Positions 46,801 to 58,475 of a stretch of DNA of 64,000 bases are shown piece by piece. Each line of letters begins with the position of its first letter. The stretch's first letter is position 1. The stretch is from contig JASANG010002769.1 of NCBI GenBank assembly GCA_030248215.1, positions 1-64,000 on the forward strand, read 5' to 3'. The notes beneath the pieces are model-generated. The model was given only the letters and a program-made list of their open reading frames with translations. It was not told the DNA's origin and did no database searches. The DNA is from Enoplolaimus lenunculus (lineage: Eukaryota > Nematoda > Enoplea > Enoplida > Thoracostomopsidae). Position numbers and translations under genes: made by a program.

Positions 46801-49800
46801 TATTACACCGGAAGCGGATATCCGGTCGCACTCTGTCTGTAGCATTGTTTGCTAACTAATGTATCGCAAATAGATCTTTTACATATTGTGTTGTTGTTAT
46901 TATTTAGATATGCAAATTGTGTTTTCAACATAGTACTCCGCTGGACGCAATTGGTCAGTTTAAAAAGTTATCGGAGACGTTCAAAGCGAATCACGACTAT
47001 GCGGAACTAGAGTTTGAAATGCTTGCGTGGACGTCGAAACAGTAATAGCAGACGACTGTTTTTGTTTTTCATCAAAACATGGAGCAGAATATAACTTTTA
47101 GCTTTGCTTCTGGATACCGCATATCCATTAAATTTGTAGAATTACTTTGCTTTAGCACCTTAGTTGGGAGAAAGGATTTGTACGGAATGTTTTGTATTCT
47201 AATCAGAACACACCTGAAACTTTGTAACTGGATCTGTGTGACTTAATTAGTGTTACTTATGTTGAGTTTTTGGCCAACCGCCTTCCGTTTACGGGAGGAG
47301 ATACTTGTTATAAAGAAATGGAAGGTATTCTGGTTTTATTCTTTGTTTTACAGAATTTTCTTGGCTGTATGTTGGTGCATAAAGAAGCATTATCGGCTCT
47401 GGGATAGATACTTTAAGCAAACAGTGTTTTTTTCTGCATATCTGCACCCAGCCTGCCGCATTAGTTACAATTAGGGATATTATCAGTTCAATATTGTGTT
47501 TTTATGATTTTCACATTTAAGATGCAGGTCGTAAAGCCGTAGTACGTAAAGTAGACGTTATCGTGAAAGTTTTAAATTTTTATTTCGCAATATTACTGAG
47601 GAATTTTTTCTACTTGCAGCGTTTTGGCTTTTGTTTTTATTACACTTTTAACGGTAGTACATACATATAGTTTTTGTTTAATGGAAGCAAACTTAGGATT
47701 TGTGGCTCTTGACTTGTTGTGGTTAAGGTGGTAGAATGGGACCTCTCTGGATCTGCCCAGGGTGCAAGCGGAACAGGATTGTATCGGAATCGTAACAGCA
47801 AATTTTGTGACTATACGACTGATAATTAGATTTAACAAATATGTTCTCGTTTGAAAAACATGATAGTTACAAGCAATTACTGTGTACGATATTTTTTATT
47901 TTTCGGCCAGTTTGCTGTACACACAATTCACTATATAGAATGTTCATTTTGAACCATCAGCAACCATATACGTATATGTTATCATAGCTCATGTTTATAC
48001 TTTGACCTCAGTTGGCATTGGATCGGGGCCTTGGGCTACGGTCCCGGCCCCGGTAAAAACTTGGCCCCTAGGCAACTTTACCGTAAAGTATGCTTGGTAG
48101 CAGCGCACGTGTCAAGATATAGTTGAGTTCGGAACCCTATACGCGCCTTTGTTTCAGCTATTAGTAAAACCAGTCCGATGTTTCGATCGTTTCTGCATGG
48201 AGTAGACTGACAGACTTTACTAGAGGCGTTAATTAGTATCCTGCGAATGTTTATAGATATGCGATATTTGGAGATTTATTTGACACCGCCATTGCTGGCG
48301 GTCTAGCTGCAATTCAAACACAACATCCAGGATTCTATTACAAATCTGCGGCGAATAATGCGATTGCGCGCAGGCTCGCTTGCCCACCGCAATCGACAGA
48401 GCCGTATCCAAACCCTGATCCACTTGAAGGAATAGATCAGGTATTTTTGGACGGTTGCCTACAGGCGTCTATCTGGGTTAACGCAGGTTGTTAAGTCTAT
48501 CGAGATTTTTTAAGTTAGTATTCTCACGTGTACCCGGGATCCTAACGCCGCTAACCGCTAGTTATCTTGTTTATAACTCGCGTTTTTCTAGTCAGGTACG
48601 AGAACGGTGTTTGTGCTGTAGCTGTTTTAGATTTTCTAGGGAGATTTTCTAGACTGAATTCTATGGGCAACGGCCATGGCGTACGAGAACTGTTGGCGCC
48701 GCGGCTCCAGAAGCCCTTGTGGACACGGCGGAACGACGAGGGATCGCGGCGTTACAATGGCACGAGCGTAATGTTGACCATGGACCGATTATAGTCGCGC
48801 TTTTGACGAATGCAATGAATAATTTTAAACGCTATCGATGTCCGCGTATGAAACGATTCATTATGGTCCAGTTAGGCGAAGAGTATCTAGCGGCGGAAGA
48901 ATTTGTTAAAGCGTTGCAGTTGTTCAGGTTTGGTTGGTGGCTTGTGGAGTGAGGTGGGAAGGGGTTGTGTTGAATTTTCAAGCACTGATTATTGTTTGGT
49001 AAAACTAAGACAAATTGCTATCAGAAACATAAATGTCCGTATTCTCAAATGTATGTAGTGCCTATCACATGTTGGCGATAGGTCTTGTAACTTTCGAATT
49101 AGCAAACCGTGAGCTTTTAAAATAAGTACATTATGTTACACATTACCCTAAATCTGTTTGACATTTTGAGATTTGCAATTTCAAGAGATCGTCAGTTTGA
49201 AACCTATCACTAAACTAGTAATAGGCGCTATACGCATTTGAGAATAGGGGTCAACGTTTCAGGTAATTTTTTTGCTACAAAGCTGTGTTTGTATAATTTC
49301 CAATCGAATTCTGTTTGTTTAAAGGTAGTTACGCTATCTGTTGTGTGAACATCAATAGGCGCTGGGGACGCTCAGTTGTTGTGCTGGGACACATGAGTGT
49401 TTCAGGAAAAGGCATATTTTTCGATACAGTTGGCACAAATTTAGCTATTTTTACTTCAAAGTATCCGCATATGTCTGGATTGTAGTGTTCGCTTTGCAGT
49501 CATACTATATGGGAATATCGAGCAGAACGTTGGTATCTGCCGTTACAAGAGGTTTTGCTACGCGCGCTCAATTGCTCATACGCAACAGTGAACATTAAAG
49601 AGTACATTACACTTAGTCTTGAGTTGCTGGGCAAACACTGTACAATCGTAGAAGATACGCGAAAAACAATTCAGTCAAATTTGATGCGAATTTTTGCTGG
49701 GAATTTGCCACAGCCGGACCCGGATTTGTCTGAGGTAAACCCGCTAGAGGTTTGAAAATGGTTGAACTCTGAAAAAGTGGATGGCTAGGCTGTTCATTTG

Positions 49801-52800
49801 AAAATGCTCTTAACCATGGAAACGTAAGCGTAGCGTTATAAAGCATGTCCATGTAATATGAAAGAAGGTGTCTGCTAAATTCGGTGTGCACGGGATTCGC
49901 AGTGCATAAACTATGTGCAGATTTTATGCGGTTATCTGTATTAAAAAATTTTAGTTAGAATTAATTCGTGAAGAAATGTTTTTCAGTTTGTAAAGAACAT
50001 TCTGGAACATTAATTTTGGATTTGAATGAAAATTGCACAAACACTATTCAGACGTAAAGCGCATGCAGCAAGAACTAGCAGCTGCAAATTTCACGTGCCT
50101 GACTTTGACAACTAGAACCTATGACTTCAACTTCCGCGTGTAAGTTATATTTGTAAACCCTTTCACAATAGTTGCAGTTGTAATTTTTTGATGTAAAAAC
50201 TTGCACGTGTGAATATGGCCTAAGCTATTTTATTTCGTTTTGTGTAAGAGCGTTGTCGAAACAGCAACTTCCAGTTGGCGACGTGAATTGGGAGAACGCA
50301 ATTTTTTTATGATTCAAATGCAAAATATTTCGTCGTGTGTTGAGGCGCGTGCTACGTTTCATACCGCTCAGATTAGTGTCAATCAACCAATACAAGTCTA
50401 TGTCTATCTGCGGTTGCTGGCTCCGTTTCCGATTCAGTTTTCCAAGCTTTCCATCCGGTTTAATAACGAGGTAAACGTATAGTGGTTGATACAGGCGCAT
50501 AGTAAGGGGAGCAGTGTGGGACAGATCTTCGCCTGAATCATGAAGTAAAAAATATGTAGCGAAGCGGAACGTTTTAGCCAATCGCGGATCTTAATTTCGT
50601 TTGATTTCTCGCTGGCTTTGTTGAACAGTTTTTTTGCTATTATATATCGCGCTGCCTCACCATTAGAAACATTTGGTTCGGCCGCTGCGTCGGTCCTTTA
50701 TTTTACAAAGCAACTATCCTTGAGGAGTGGCGCCGTTTGAAAATGTGAGGATTAAACGCAACTACATTTTACGAGCATTCGCATTAATTGTTCCTATCGG
50801 TGCTTTTACATGACAGGCATATGATTCGCTGTGTATCGCGAGTGACGACCCATCAAATTGTGGTTTCGGTTACCGTCCTGACCACATTTCTTCTACCAGG
50901 TCTAGCTCGTCGCCAAATGACCTATACTTGCGAACTAATAAAGTTCACTCGTTTGTGTTTGAATTTTATCCGAATCAGCAAGATACTGATAAAATGATTG
51001 AGGTAAGAATATTCGATATAATTATCTGTCATCGGCTTAGCACATGTTTACGTTTAGTCAACAAGTTTATATGCCTTACTCTTAGTCGATGTTATAATCG
51101 TATGTAACTGCCATCTGCGTAAATGTGGACGCTTGGAGTTATTCAATAAACTTTCTAGTCATATATACTTTTACAGATAGCATCCATTGGGCTTGATATT
51201 GGTGAAAAGCATTCAAATATCTATGGGACGCTGCATTGGGACGGCGCTGGAACCGACAACGGAACTGGTCATTGGCCAACGCCGGAATATTTGGTTGCAC
51301 TGTCTGTTAAAGATCCGATGGAAAAATTAATATATTATCCGAGTGTCAGGTACCATGGATAATTTTTTATCGACTGGCACCGCACAGTGGTAGATAACAT
51401 TAAAAGTATCTACAAGTATAGCGCCACCATAATTCTACGAATTAAACGTAAACGTACGCGGCTATAACAGTTTTTGTCAAAGATAAAGGTTGTTTTGAAT
51501 CGTTATGTGTTAAAAACTTTGTATTGTAGAATGAACCACTTAAATATGAACAGTTATATTTTAATTATTTATGTGGTATTTCAGTGTACTCAAAATTGAA
51601 CCTCGTGTGCCAAAACTGGACGTATCGATAGAGCATGATCAGCCGATGCTTGTAGGTGAACAGTATCCTTTACTACTCAAGATTAAACTCGACGAAGCAG
51701 CACGAGTTGAAGATTTTAAGTATGTTTCTTTCGATTCAAGATTTTTTGGTTTGGCTTCGGTCATGTGCACACGTATAACGAAATGTCCTAGTTTTTCCTG
51801 ACAGGTATTCGTTATTTTATTATATTTGGTTCGGGTAAAATACTTGGTTAATGGTTATAACTGTGTTTAGCAGTATTCTGGATTAATATTGCGAAATACG
51901 TGTTTAAAGCTTCTTTGATATATTACTTGCTGGAGCTCCTATGCTTTTCCCGCACACTTTGGCTTAACTAGGACAGATGCTTTCCTATGTGTAAGCCTAA
52001 GCCTTTTCGTATGTCTGGGCCAAAGTTAAAATCTTCAAACATTAAGTTGAGGAAGTGTGCAATAGTGGTGATATGTGCTGTATCCGTTTGAGAATGTGAA
52101 CCTGTTATTTGAGGTAAAATATTATTGTAGGTTTGAAGTGAACACATACGTCGACGTTGAATCGCTTGAAATAGAAAACGCATCAGGTATTAGTTTTCTC
52201 GGTTTCATTTTACAATTTATGTGAAAGTTAGTTTAAATTAAATTTTTATGGTTTGCATATTTTTTAATAAATGAGAAAGTTGTGTTCATATAGCTCAAAA
52301 TTGTCTGAAATTCTCCTCGCATACTTCGTTTTGCCTTGAAATCGGAGTATTTGCTGATAGGAATATTGTCATGTGAATTTGGAACAGAGACGTTGTTTTG
52401 TATGGCCTTCTTTGAGTTATTTTTTAGTTTACATTTCAATTGATAATGGAAAAATTGAGCTCAGCAAGTGCAACGATTATCTTGGGGCTGTTGATTGTGA
52501 TGCCGAGGTATGGACTTTGCGAATTTCTTAACACTTCTAGCAGTGTATTGTTTAAAAAGACGGGTCATCATATCCAATCGTTTTGTAAGGGTTGTGGTCC
52601 TGGTTGCAGAGAATCTAAGAATACGATGAAACGTTGATTATGCGTACTGAATGTATATAGTTTTGTCATTGTTATTAAACGTTTACATTCTAAACAGTTA
52701 TTGCAGTACCTTACTATTTTGCGAAATATTTCAGGTGACAAAGACTGTATTACTTCGAAGCGATCATGTACTTAAAATTACGCTGGATTTTAATGTAAGA

Positions 52801-55800
52801 ATTTTGTCAGATGTTTTTGTATTTTTAAGGACCAGTACGTGGATCAATGCCTAGACTTCAAGACCTCATGATTAGAAAAAGTTAGAAATTATGGCTTTAT
52901 TGTGTATTTTTTGAGGTTTTAATTGCAGATTTCGTATAACATTCAAGTTAATCAAGGAAAACAGCTATCGACGTGCAAGTGTGTTTGGTCTGAAACGATA
53001 CAACTACACTGTGTTAAACCATTCACTGTACAGACCAACTTGTTAACGCTGAAGGTAACGAATGATGGATGGCACTAAGGGCTTGACTGGAGACCAAAAA
53101 TACCAGACTAGCAAATCCAAATATCAGGTCAACGGCTAGCACTAAGAATACGCAGATTACCGGAGCCGGATGTCTTTAGCAATGACCCAACATTATATGG
53201 ATTACGGAAACGCTTTCAGTTCTCATTTCTCGTATAGCAATAAATATATATTAGTAAATTTTTAAAATTTGAATTTGGGGAATGGAAACGTAAATTATTG
53301 ACCTTGGTGGTTTAGAACTCTATGAATATACAATCTGGGAAGGATTGATATTATGACCCATCAGGCCAAATATGAACTGTCTACAATAAAAGATACTTTG
53401 TTGAAACAGTCACGGATAAAGCTAGTATGAATTGTAGTTTCATATTAACAGTTCTACTTTAAAATTATCGCTACCAAATTGTAGCTATACGTTTCGGCTC
53501 GAGCTTGCTTTACAATTGCGAATACATGTTTAAACAAAATATAGGCTTCCCCATGGGACCAGATGCAGTCCCATGTTTATCCATATATGATTGATTTCCT
53601 TTTTTCGGAATCAATTTTGCATTCGCTTTGTTTATTACCACGGTTTATCCGCAAATTTTTAGATACAGTCTAATTTATAATGTTTATAAAGTTTTTATCT
53701 TGAATATAGTGGGGTTCATATATCTTGAAAAAACAAATATTTCTGAAAACACCATAAAAATGTTGGTTATCGACCGACAAAACTACTTTACTTTCCCAAT
53801 TATATTACGATGTGAAGTACGGTGAGAGTGAGGTGGTTGCTAAGCGTCACTTAATGTCACTGATCAAACCAGAATCAACCAGAATCAACTCGATAGTTAA
53901 TATTTACATTTTTTATATTATACTTCGGTTGATTTAAATTTTATGACTGCAAAAATTTTCAATTTCACATTATTAAAGACATTTTTTGATTTAACATAAA
54001 GGTGAATCATATAAAATAAAAAGTTCTGCGATCCTCATATTGTTTCATTGGTAGTTCCAAGTTCAGAATGATATATTGGCAACTGTGATTAGCTGGTATT
54101 ACTTTGAATGAGTCTTATGGCCTGATCTAACAAATCGATTTTCTGTGTTTAAGGTGCGACTATTTTGTTGCTTGACGGTTTTCATTATTGAAATTTGTAA
54201 TGTTTTCAGTTGTTTCAGCTCGCAGAAACATCCGTGCTGGTCGCAGAAGAATCATCGTTTCTAAGCGCTGCGATCACATGCTGCTCAACTATTCCAATTA
54301 CAATTTTGAAGGCATCATGGCAACTTGTAATTTTGAAAACTTTTTGGTTATTCTTGAATTTCAAGGTACAGATTAAGATTTTCACGAATGTGAAACAACG
54401 CGGTGGAGGATCTCACATGTTTGTTTAGTGGTAATAGTTCTTCTTGCTTAATTGGCGACGTTGATGTTTCAAAAACTAAATTACACGAGAATTTAGGTTA
54501 TTAATGTGTCACCCGTAGTTGCGTAATTTTTTGTATCTCTTTTTGTGCTAATTATTGGTTTCCGTTTTCAGACAGTGACATTAGTGTTTTAGGACCCAAC
54601 GATGGTGACGGATAACATAGCTACTGAATCAAGCCAGCTGGATAACAGTAAGCTTAGTTCGAAAAACGTTTAAATTAAAGAATTCTTGTTTGCTGTTGGA
54701 GTGAATTTTAGACTACAAATGTTTGTTTCAGTTGTTTGTAGTTGGGAACTCGCCGAAGGAAAGGCCAGAGAAATGGGAGATTATGCTGTCGTCTAATCTA
54801 CAGTTGCGCTAAATCCCTTGAATAGTGGTGCAAAGCTTTTGGTAGCAAACCACGTGGCGCTTTGCTTAATTGCTTATTACAAGAAGTCAAGAAACTAAAT
54901 GTTTCGAGGATTTTTAATGCACTAAACAGTCTCTGATGCCTTATAATAATTATCTGGTGTGTATGCATGCGTATTATTAATTATTGAATAAAAATATATT
55001 ATGTTTTAAAGCCTTCATTAGCCGGTGCCTTTAAGCCTAGAAGCTTATTAATCCTGTTTTATTGACAACGAAAAACAAAAAGTGAGTGTACACATGTCAT
55101 AGTGCAATTTACTTTAATAGCTGTAATTATAGTTGTATAAGCAAACGTTTTAGTTGCTTTGCGCGAAAAAGAAACTGCGACTTGTTGTTGTACTTTGCAT
55201 CCAACACAGGCTTCTGGTAATAACGCGGTTTCAATTGGTTGCCTTGCTGTTCAGTGGAAAAGGTTGGTTTTTCAGCTCCAAAAATGAACAGAAACTTATG
55301 CCTTATTCACACGTGAAGTTTTTTACAGCAAGAATTTTGCAGGTGCAACTTGCAGTCGAAGGGTCTGTACTGTACTTCGAACAAAACTGGCACCTGAAAG
55401 TGTATACATTCGCCCATGTGAATGTGCTTTAGTATGTCTGTCTGTCCAGCTTAGTAATATCCGCAACTGTAACCGTTCGTCTGCTGTCTACAATCAGGAT
55501 TTTTCGATATTAAAGTATGTTTTGCATTCCAGACAAACAGAGTTCACCTCTAGTGATACTGCAAGGTCTTACCCGACGTCTATTGTCCGGCCAGCCACTG
55601 TGGAAAGAACTGCACCTGACACTGTGATCGAAGCCTCTGTATCGCTGCCGAGTGTCAAAGTAGTGTCCTGTCCTTTGTTGGTGTTTGCTGATTTGCCTGC
55701 ATACGGTTCCATGCGTAATCCGGTAACTGTGGCTTATTGCCTTTCAAATACAACCTGTGAAGTAATTGAAGTGGATGCTGTAATGGAATCGTCGGAATCG

Positions 55801-56512
55801 TTTATGTTTTCGGGACATAAACAGGTTAGTGTGGTTATCCAGACAGTCATCTAAGTAGTAGCGGAAGATATTGTTTTTGAAATTAGAGTGTTTTAACGCA
55901 TATATTAATGATACTTTTTGAGAGCATTCAAGTTACGCCTAAAAACTTGTGTAAGCTTTGTTTTTGCAAATGAGAAATATTTTGATAATAATCACATTGA
56001 AGCATAAATTCTTAATCTGAACATAAAGACTGTTCGTCTGAACATTTGCATGGGGTGGAAATTTGTATTCTAAGACTGACATTGGCGTTTTATAGAGTAA
56101 AATTCATCTTCAACCGCGTGAAAAGCTTGAGCTCGTGTACATTTTGTTTCCGTTGGCGGCCGGAAGTCAACTATTACCTCATCTAAAATTCGTTGTCGTG
56201 GGATTCGAACAAGATCTGATTGATACGTATGCGCAACGAAATATTCCAGATCGGATATTTATTCTTGTAAATTTGTTTTTCTTTTCTTTGGGTTTAAAAG
56301 TGAAAAGTATATTAAATGCAACTGCATTTTCGGTTTTCGGAAATATATTAATTTTGATTTGATCACATGTGAAAAACTTTTAACGTATATGTTTTAGAAT
56401 ATTTTTCATGTTATTTTAGCCACCTGAGGTCCCGGATTTGAAGTATGACTCTGCGCCACCATCGATAACATCGTCTGAAATGATGCAACAAGTAGCAGCG
56501 TCAAATGCTTAA
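40862..56512 (+). CDS. TRAPPC11: TRAPPC11 (foie gras-like), TRAPP complex subunit; 24 exons seen, N-terminus not found
   Basis: Exons: 40862-41031, 41203-41273, 42597-42711, 42956-43061, 43311-43384, 43687-43783, 46908-47041, 48257-48440, 48653-48927, 49500-49734, 50249-50470, 50817-51002, 51177-51349, 51585-51719, 52131-52186, 52428-52507, 52735-52794, 52929-53054, 54210-54365, 54593-54647, 54732-about 54795, 55533-55824, 56096-56266 and 56420-56512 (stop). Phases agree throughout except after the 21st, whose donor is unclear. About 1110 codons are covered; human TRAPPC11 has 1133 residues. Diagnostic segments: [66 protein letters not shown] and [17 protein letters not shown]11 works in ER-to-Golgi tethering (TRAPPIII) and N-glycosylation. 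Roughly 70 N-terminal residues before [13 protein letters not shown] are missing from view. Several introns carry repeats. Confidence 0.93.
41813..42492. repeat. Long-TIR element in TRAPPC11 intron
   Basis: The left end (about 41813-41915: 'gaagtgcccctatgaaag', 'cgggcaaattttat', 'aatgaaaaagtg') recurs inverted at the right end (about 42385-42492: 'gggcactttttcatt', 'cccaggggccat'). Between them, at 42104-42121, are three perfect TTAGGC units in a row. A non-autonomous DNA transposon is likely; no target duplication was identified. Confidence 0.65.
43965..44045. repeat. 'accgagaccgagac' family repeat in TRAPPC11 intron
   Basis: It contains 'gatgaccaaaaattgatcg', 'gagaccgagacttttcatg' and 'ccgaaatcgctcagccc'. 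Related copies are at 59690-59785 and 25378-25470, and weaker ones at 21650-21725 and 48010-48070. Confidence 0.55.
44283..44440. repeat. Second copy of the 'gcgaag' interspersed repeat
   Basis: It matches 7985-8220 in order: 'gagcgaagctc', 'tttcgcgaagcgttttatg', 'ctgaaccgattttgataaa', 'gttcacctcgcattcgggttc'. The TCCG tract is absent here. Confidence 0.65.
44639..45064. mobile_element. hAT-type MITE, CCGG-rich family, 426 bp
   Basis: The left end is 'cagggtgcaactggaattcc' and the right end 'ggttgcaccctg', inverted. CCGGTT/CCGGTAA words cluster at both ends. Flanking octamers ('ggtacaag', 'gcaccgat') do not match, so its target duplication is lost or it has been rearranged. In a TRAPPC11 intron. 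Confidence 0.7.
45139..45531. mobile_element. hAT-type MITE, CCGG-rich family, 393 bp
   Basis: Inverted ends are 'cagggatcgaccggatatcc' and 'atatccggtcgatccctg'. Flanking octamers are 'cagccaaa' (45131-45138) and 'cagccaga' (45532-45539), a 7 of 8 match. It is in a TRAPPC11 intron, only 74 bases after the previous copy. Confidence 0.85.
45778..46157. mobile_element. hAT-type MITE, CCGG-rich family, 380 bp
   Basis: Ends are 'cagtgtactaccggatatcc' and 'atatccgatcgcaccttg'. Flanking octamers 'cttataca' (45770-45777) and 'cttataac' (46158-46165) match at six of eight positions. The interior is closely similar to the 45139 copy. In a TRAPPC11 intron. Confidence 0.75.
46382..46835. mobile_element. 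hAT-type MITE, CCGG-rich family, 454 bp, perfect 8-bp TSD
   Basis: Ends are 'cagggtgcgaccggat' and 'atccggtcgcactctg', inverted with one mismatch. The octamer TCTGTAGC flanks it exactly on both sides (46374-46381 and 46836-46843), which fixes the borders and the 8-bp target duplication. It is the best preserved copy. In a TRAPPC11 intron just before the exon at 46908. Confidence 0.92.
47755..48075. repeat. Repeat fragments in TRAPPC11 intron
   Basis: At 47758 'cagggtgcaagcggaacagg' looks like a lone left end of the CCGG-rich MITE. At 48010-48075 a GC-rich block ('ggcattggatcggggcc', 'cccggccccggtaaaa') looks like an eroded relative of the 'accgag' repeats. Confidence 0.4.
50040..50222. repeat. 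Copy of the 'cacgtgcaag' MITE-like family
   Basis: It contains 'ctattcagacgt', 'agcagctgcaaatttcacgtg' and the right end 'cttgcacgtgtgaatatggcc', matching words of the 5655-5890 repeat. It abuts the acceptor of the TRAPPC11 exon at 50249. Confidence 0.45.
55295..55435. repeat. Copy of the 'cacgtgcaag' MITE-like family
   Basis: The left end 'ttattcacacgtgaag' and the right end 'cccatgtgaatgtgc' are roughly inverted, with 'gcaggtgcaacttgcag' between. It lies in the intron before the TRAPPC11 exon at 55533. Confidence 0.5.
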
Positions 56513-56936
56513 ATGGAAGGAAAAATTCAGCTTTGACTATTAATCCTTTCTGAAACTACGTAACATCAAATTAAGCTATCGCATAAATCAGTTGGTCTAG
56601 GGTTTTTGATTTATGAAGCATAAGAGCTGACTGTACACATATTGTTATGTTTTGCAGCCGGGCGTAGCTTTGAGGCGCTTTTTTGTCAAAATTTTGTAAT
56701 AGCCTGCCAATCCGGAAAGTGTAAAACAGTGTTTTGGGTATCCGGAGATGTCGTTAGTTATTTATTGTATGTAAAATCATCTCTATATGCATTATATAAA
56801 AATACAATGTATGCTCGTTATTTGTTTTGTATAAGAGTGATCCTTTCTCTGAGAGGAGCGATAGTAGTATCTTTATGCGACTGATCTAGACATTTGCACG
56901 TTTGGCATGGGTTCTGATTCTTGAATCGTGTCGTAA

Positions 56937-58170
56937 ATAGTGATGGGCATCGGGCATCTTTTCATATGCAGTGATCGGGCAACTATTGCCGAATATTTAT
57001 CCGGATATCCGAAAATAAATGTTCTATTTCGGATATCCGAAGTTAAATTTTCGTTCTTGATATTATCCGAAACTCGATTTTACGTTTTTAGACTTCCGAA
57101 CCTCGATTTTTGTTTCTTAAACACTAATTTTAACTTGGTGCTCTAAAGAATGTACCCTGACAGACAAGTTGATTGTTGTGAGCGTAAAACATACAATTGT
57201 AAAAATTAGTGATGGGCATCGTATGTTTTTATATTCGTATGTGCTAAATTAAATTTTCTGTTTCTGATATCCGAAATTCGATTTTGGGTTTCCGAACCTC
57301 CATTTTTGTTTCTCAAGTACTTGTTTTAATTTCGTACCCTGACCCACCAGCTGATTAGTGTGAGCGAAAAAATAAAAATATAAAAATAGTTTGTATTATG
57401 CAACTGATGCAATAGTGCTGGGTATTCGGTTTTGAGGAGGAAAATTGTAAGCTATGGACCTTATAATTTTTTGCAAAAAATTTTGTTGGTGGGGAAGTTG
57501 TAAGGTAGGGATCATTTTATCACAAAACATTTCTGAGGGGGACAATTGTATTAAGGTAGGGACCTCACAATTTTGTCATAAATTTCTGAAGGCAGTGTGT
57601 ACGCTCGCCCGCCCAGCTTTGGATCCGCTAATGCCAGCTTTCAAAAGTATAGCGTCATCTTCACTATACGTATAATTTATCTCAAACTCAAATTGACAAA
57701 GCATTCGAGCACTAATCTACTTGTCATACTCAAGGCCCAGTGCACGACCGAGCTTATAACATTATTGAACAATATGTAAGAAAAGAAATGTTTTCAATAT
57801 ACTGAATTATAAAAATGTTTCTGGCAGTAAATATGATTGGGAAAACTTTTACTAACAATATACACCGAAAAACCAAATCCACTCACCATAAATCGTCAAG
57901 AATTTAGTTTAGTATTCTGACTGAGTTTTGAATATAGGATTTGTTTTCGTCAGCTCCAGCTCGCTTACTGGGGAAACAATGCAAATTCCAAAAAAATTTC
58001 TATACATTAGCATTTCATAGGCTTAGTCTTAGGAATACGTTTAATCTACTGCAACGCCCCTTAAAGTAACATTGGTCGCATTTCGGATATCCGGATAAAT
58101 TTGTATACTTATTTCATTTCAGATACGTATCCAAATATCTTTCATATCCAGATACCCGGTACCCATCTAT
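56937..58170. mobile_element. hAT-like non-autonomous element, 1234 bp, perfect 8-bp TSD
   Basis: Inverted ends are 'atagtgatgggcatcggg' and 'cccggtacccatctat'. TGTCGTAA flanks it exactly on both sides (56929-56936 and 58171-58178). The left 270 bases recur as a diverged second copy from about 57212 ('ttagtgatgggcatcg', 'gatatccgaaattcgat', 'taccctgaccca'), so it has an internal tandem duplication. No transposase frame is seen. It lies between TRAPPC11 and the reductase gene. TAGTGATGGGCA ends with an 8-bp duplication fit hAT. Confidence 0.88.
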
Positions 58171-58475
58171 TGTCGTAAAGCAGGAGTTTTGCTTTTTGTG
58201 ATTTTAATGACATCCGGTGCCATAAATGCCGTGCTGCACTGTACGCGGCTTGCCGGAAGACACGCAGATTGACCTCGTGTAAAATGAACAGTCAATGTTA
58301 ATTATAGTGACTTGTATTCTGGGAGGCTTAGCCTTTCAGACTTGCTGCTCATGATTAGGTTTAAGTTTAGGCTCAATGGGTACGTTTTTATTGTTAATAT
58401 GACCCTCATTAACAAAGGTAGCATACCTGATACTGGTAGTTTCAATTATGTTTTACTATTCTTTAAATTACAAAA

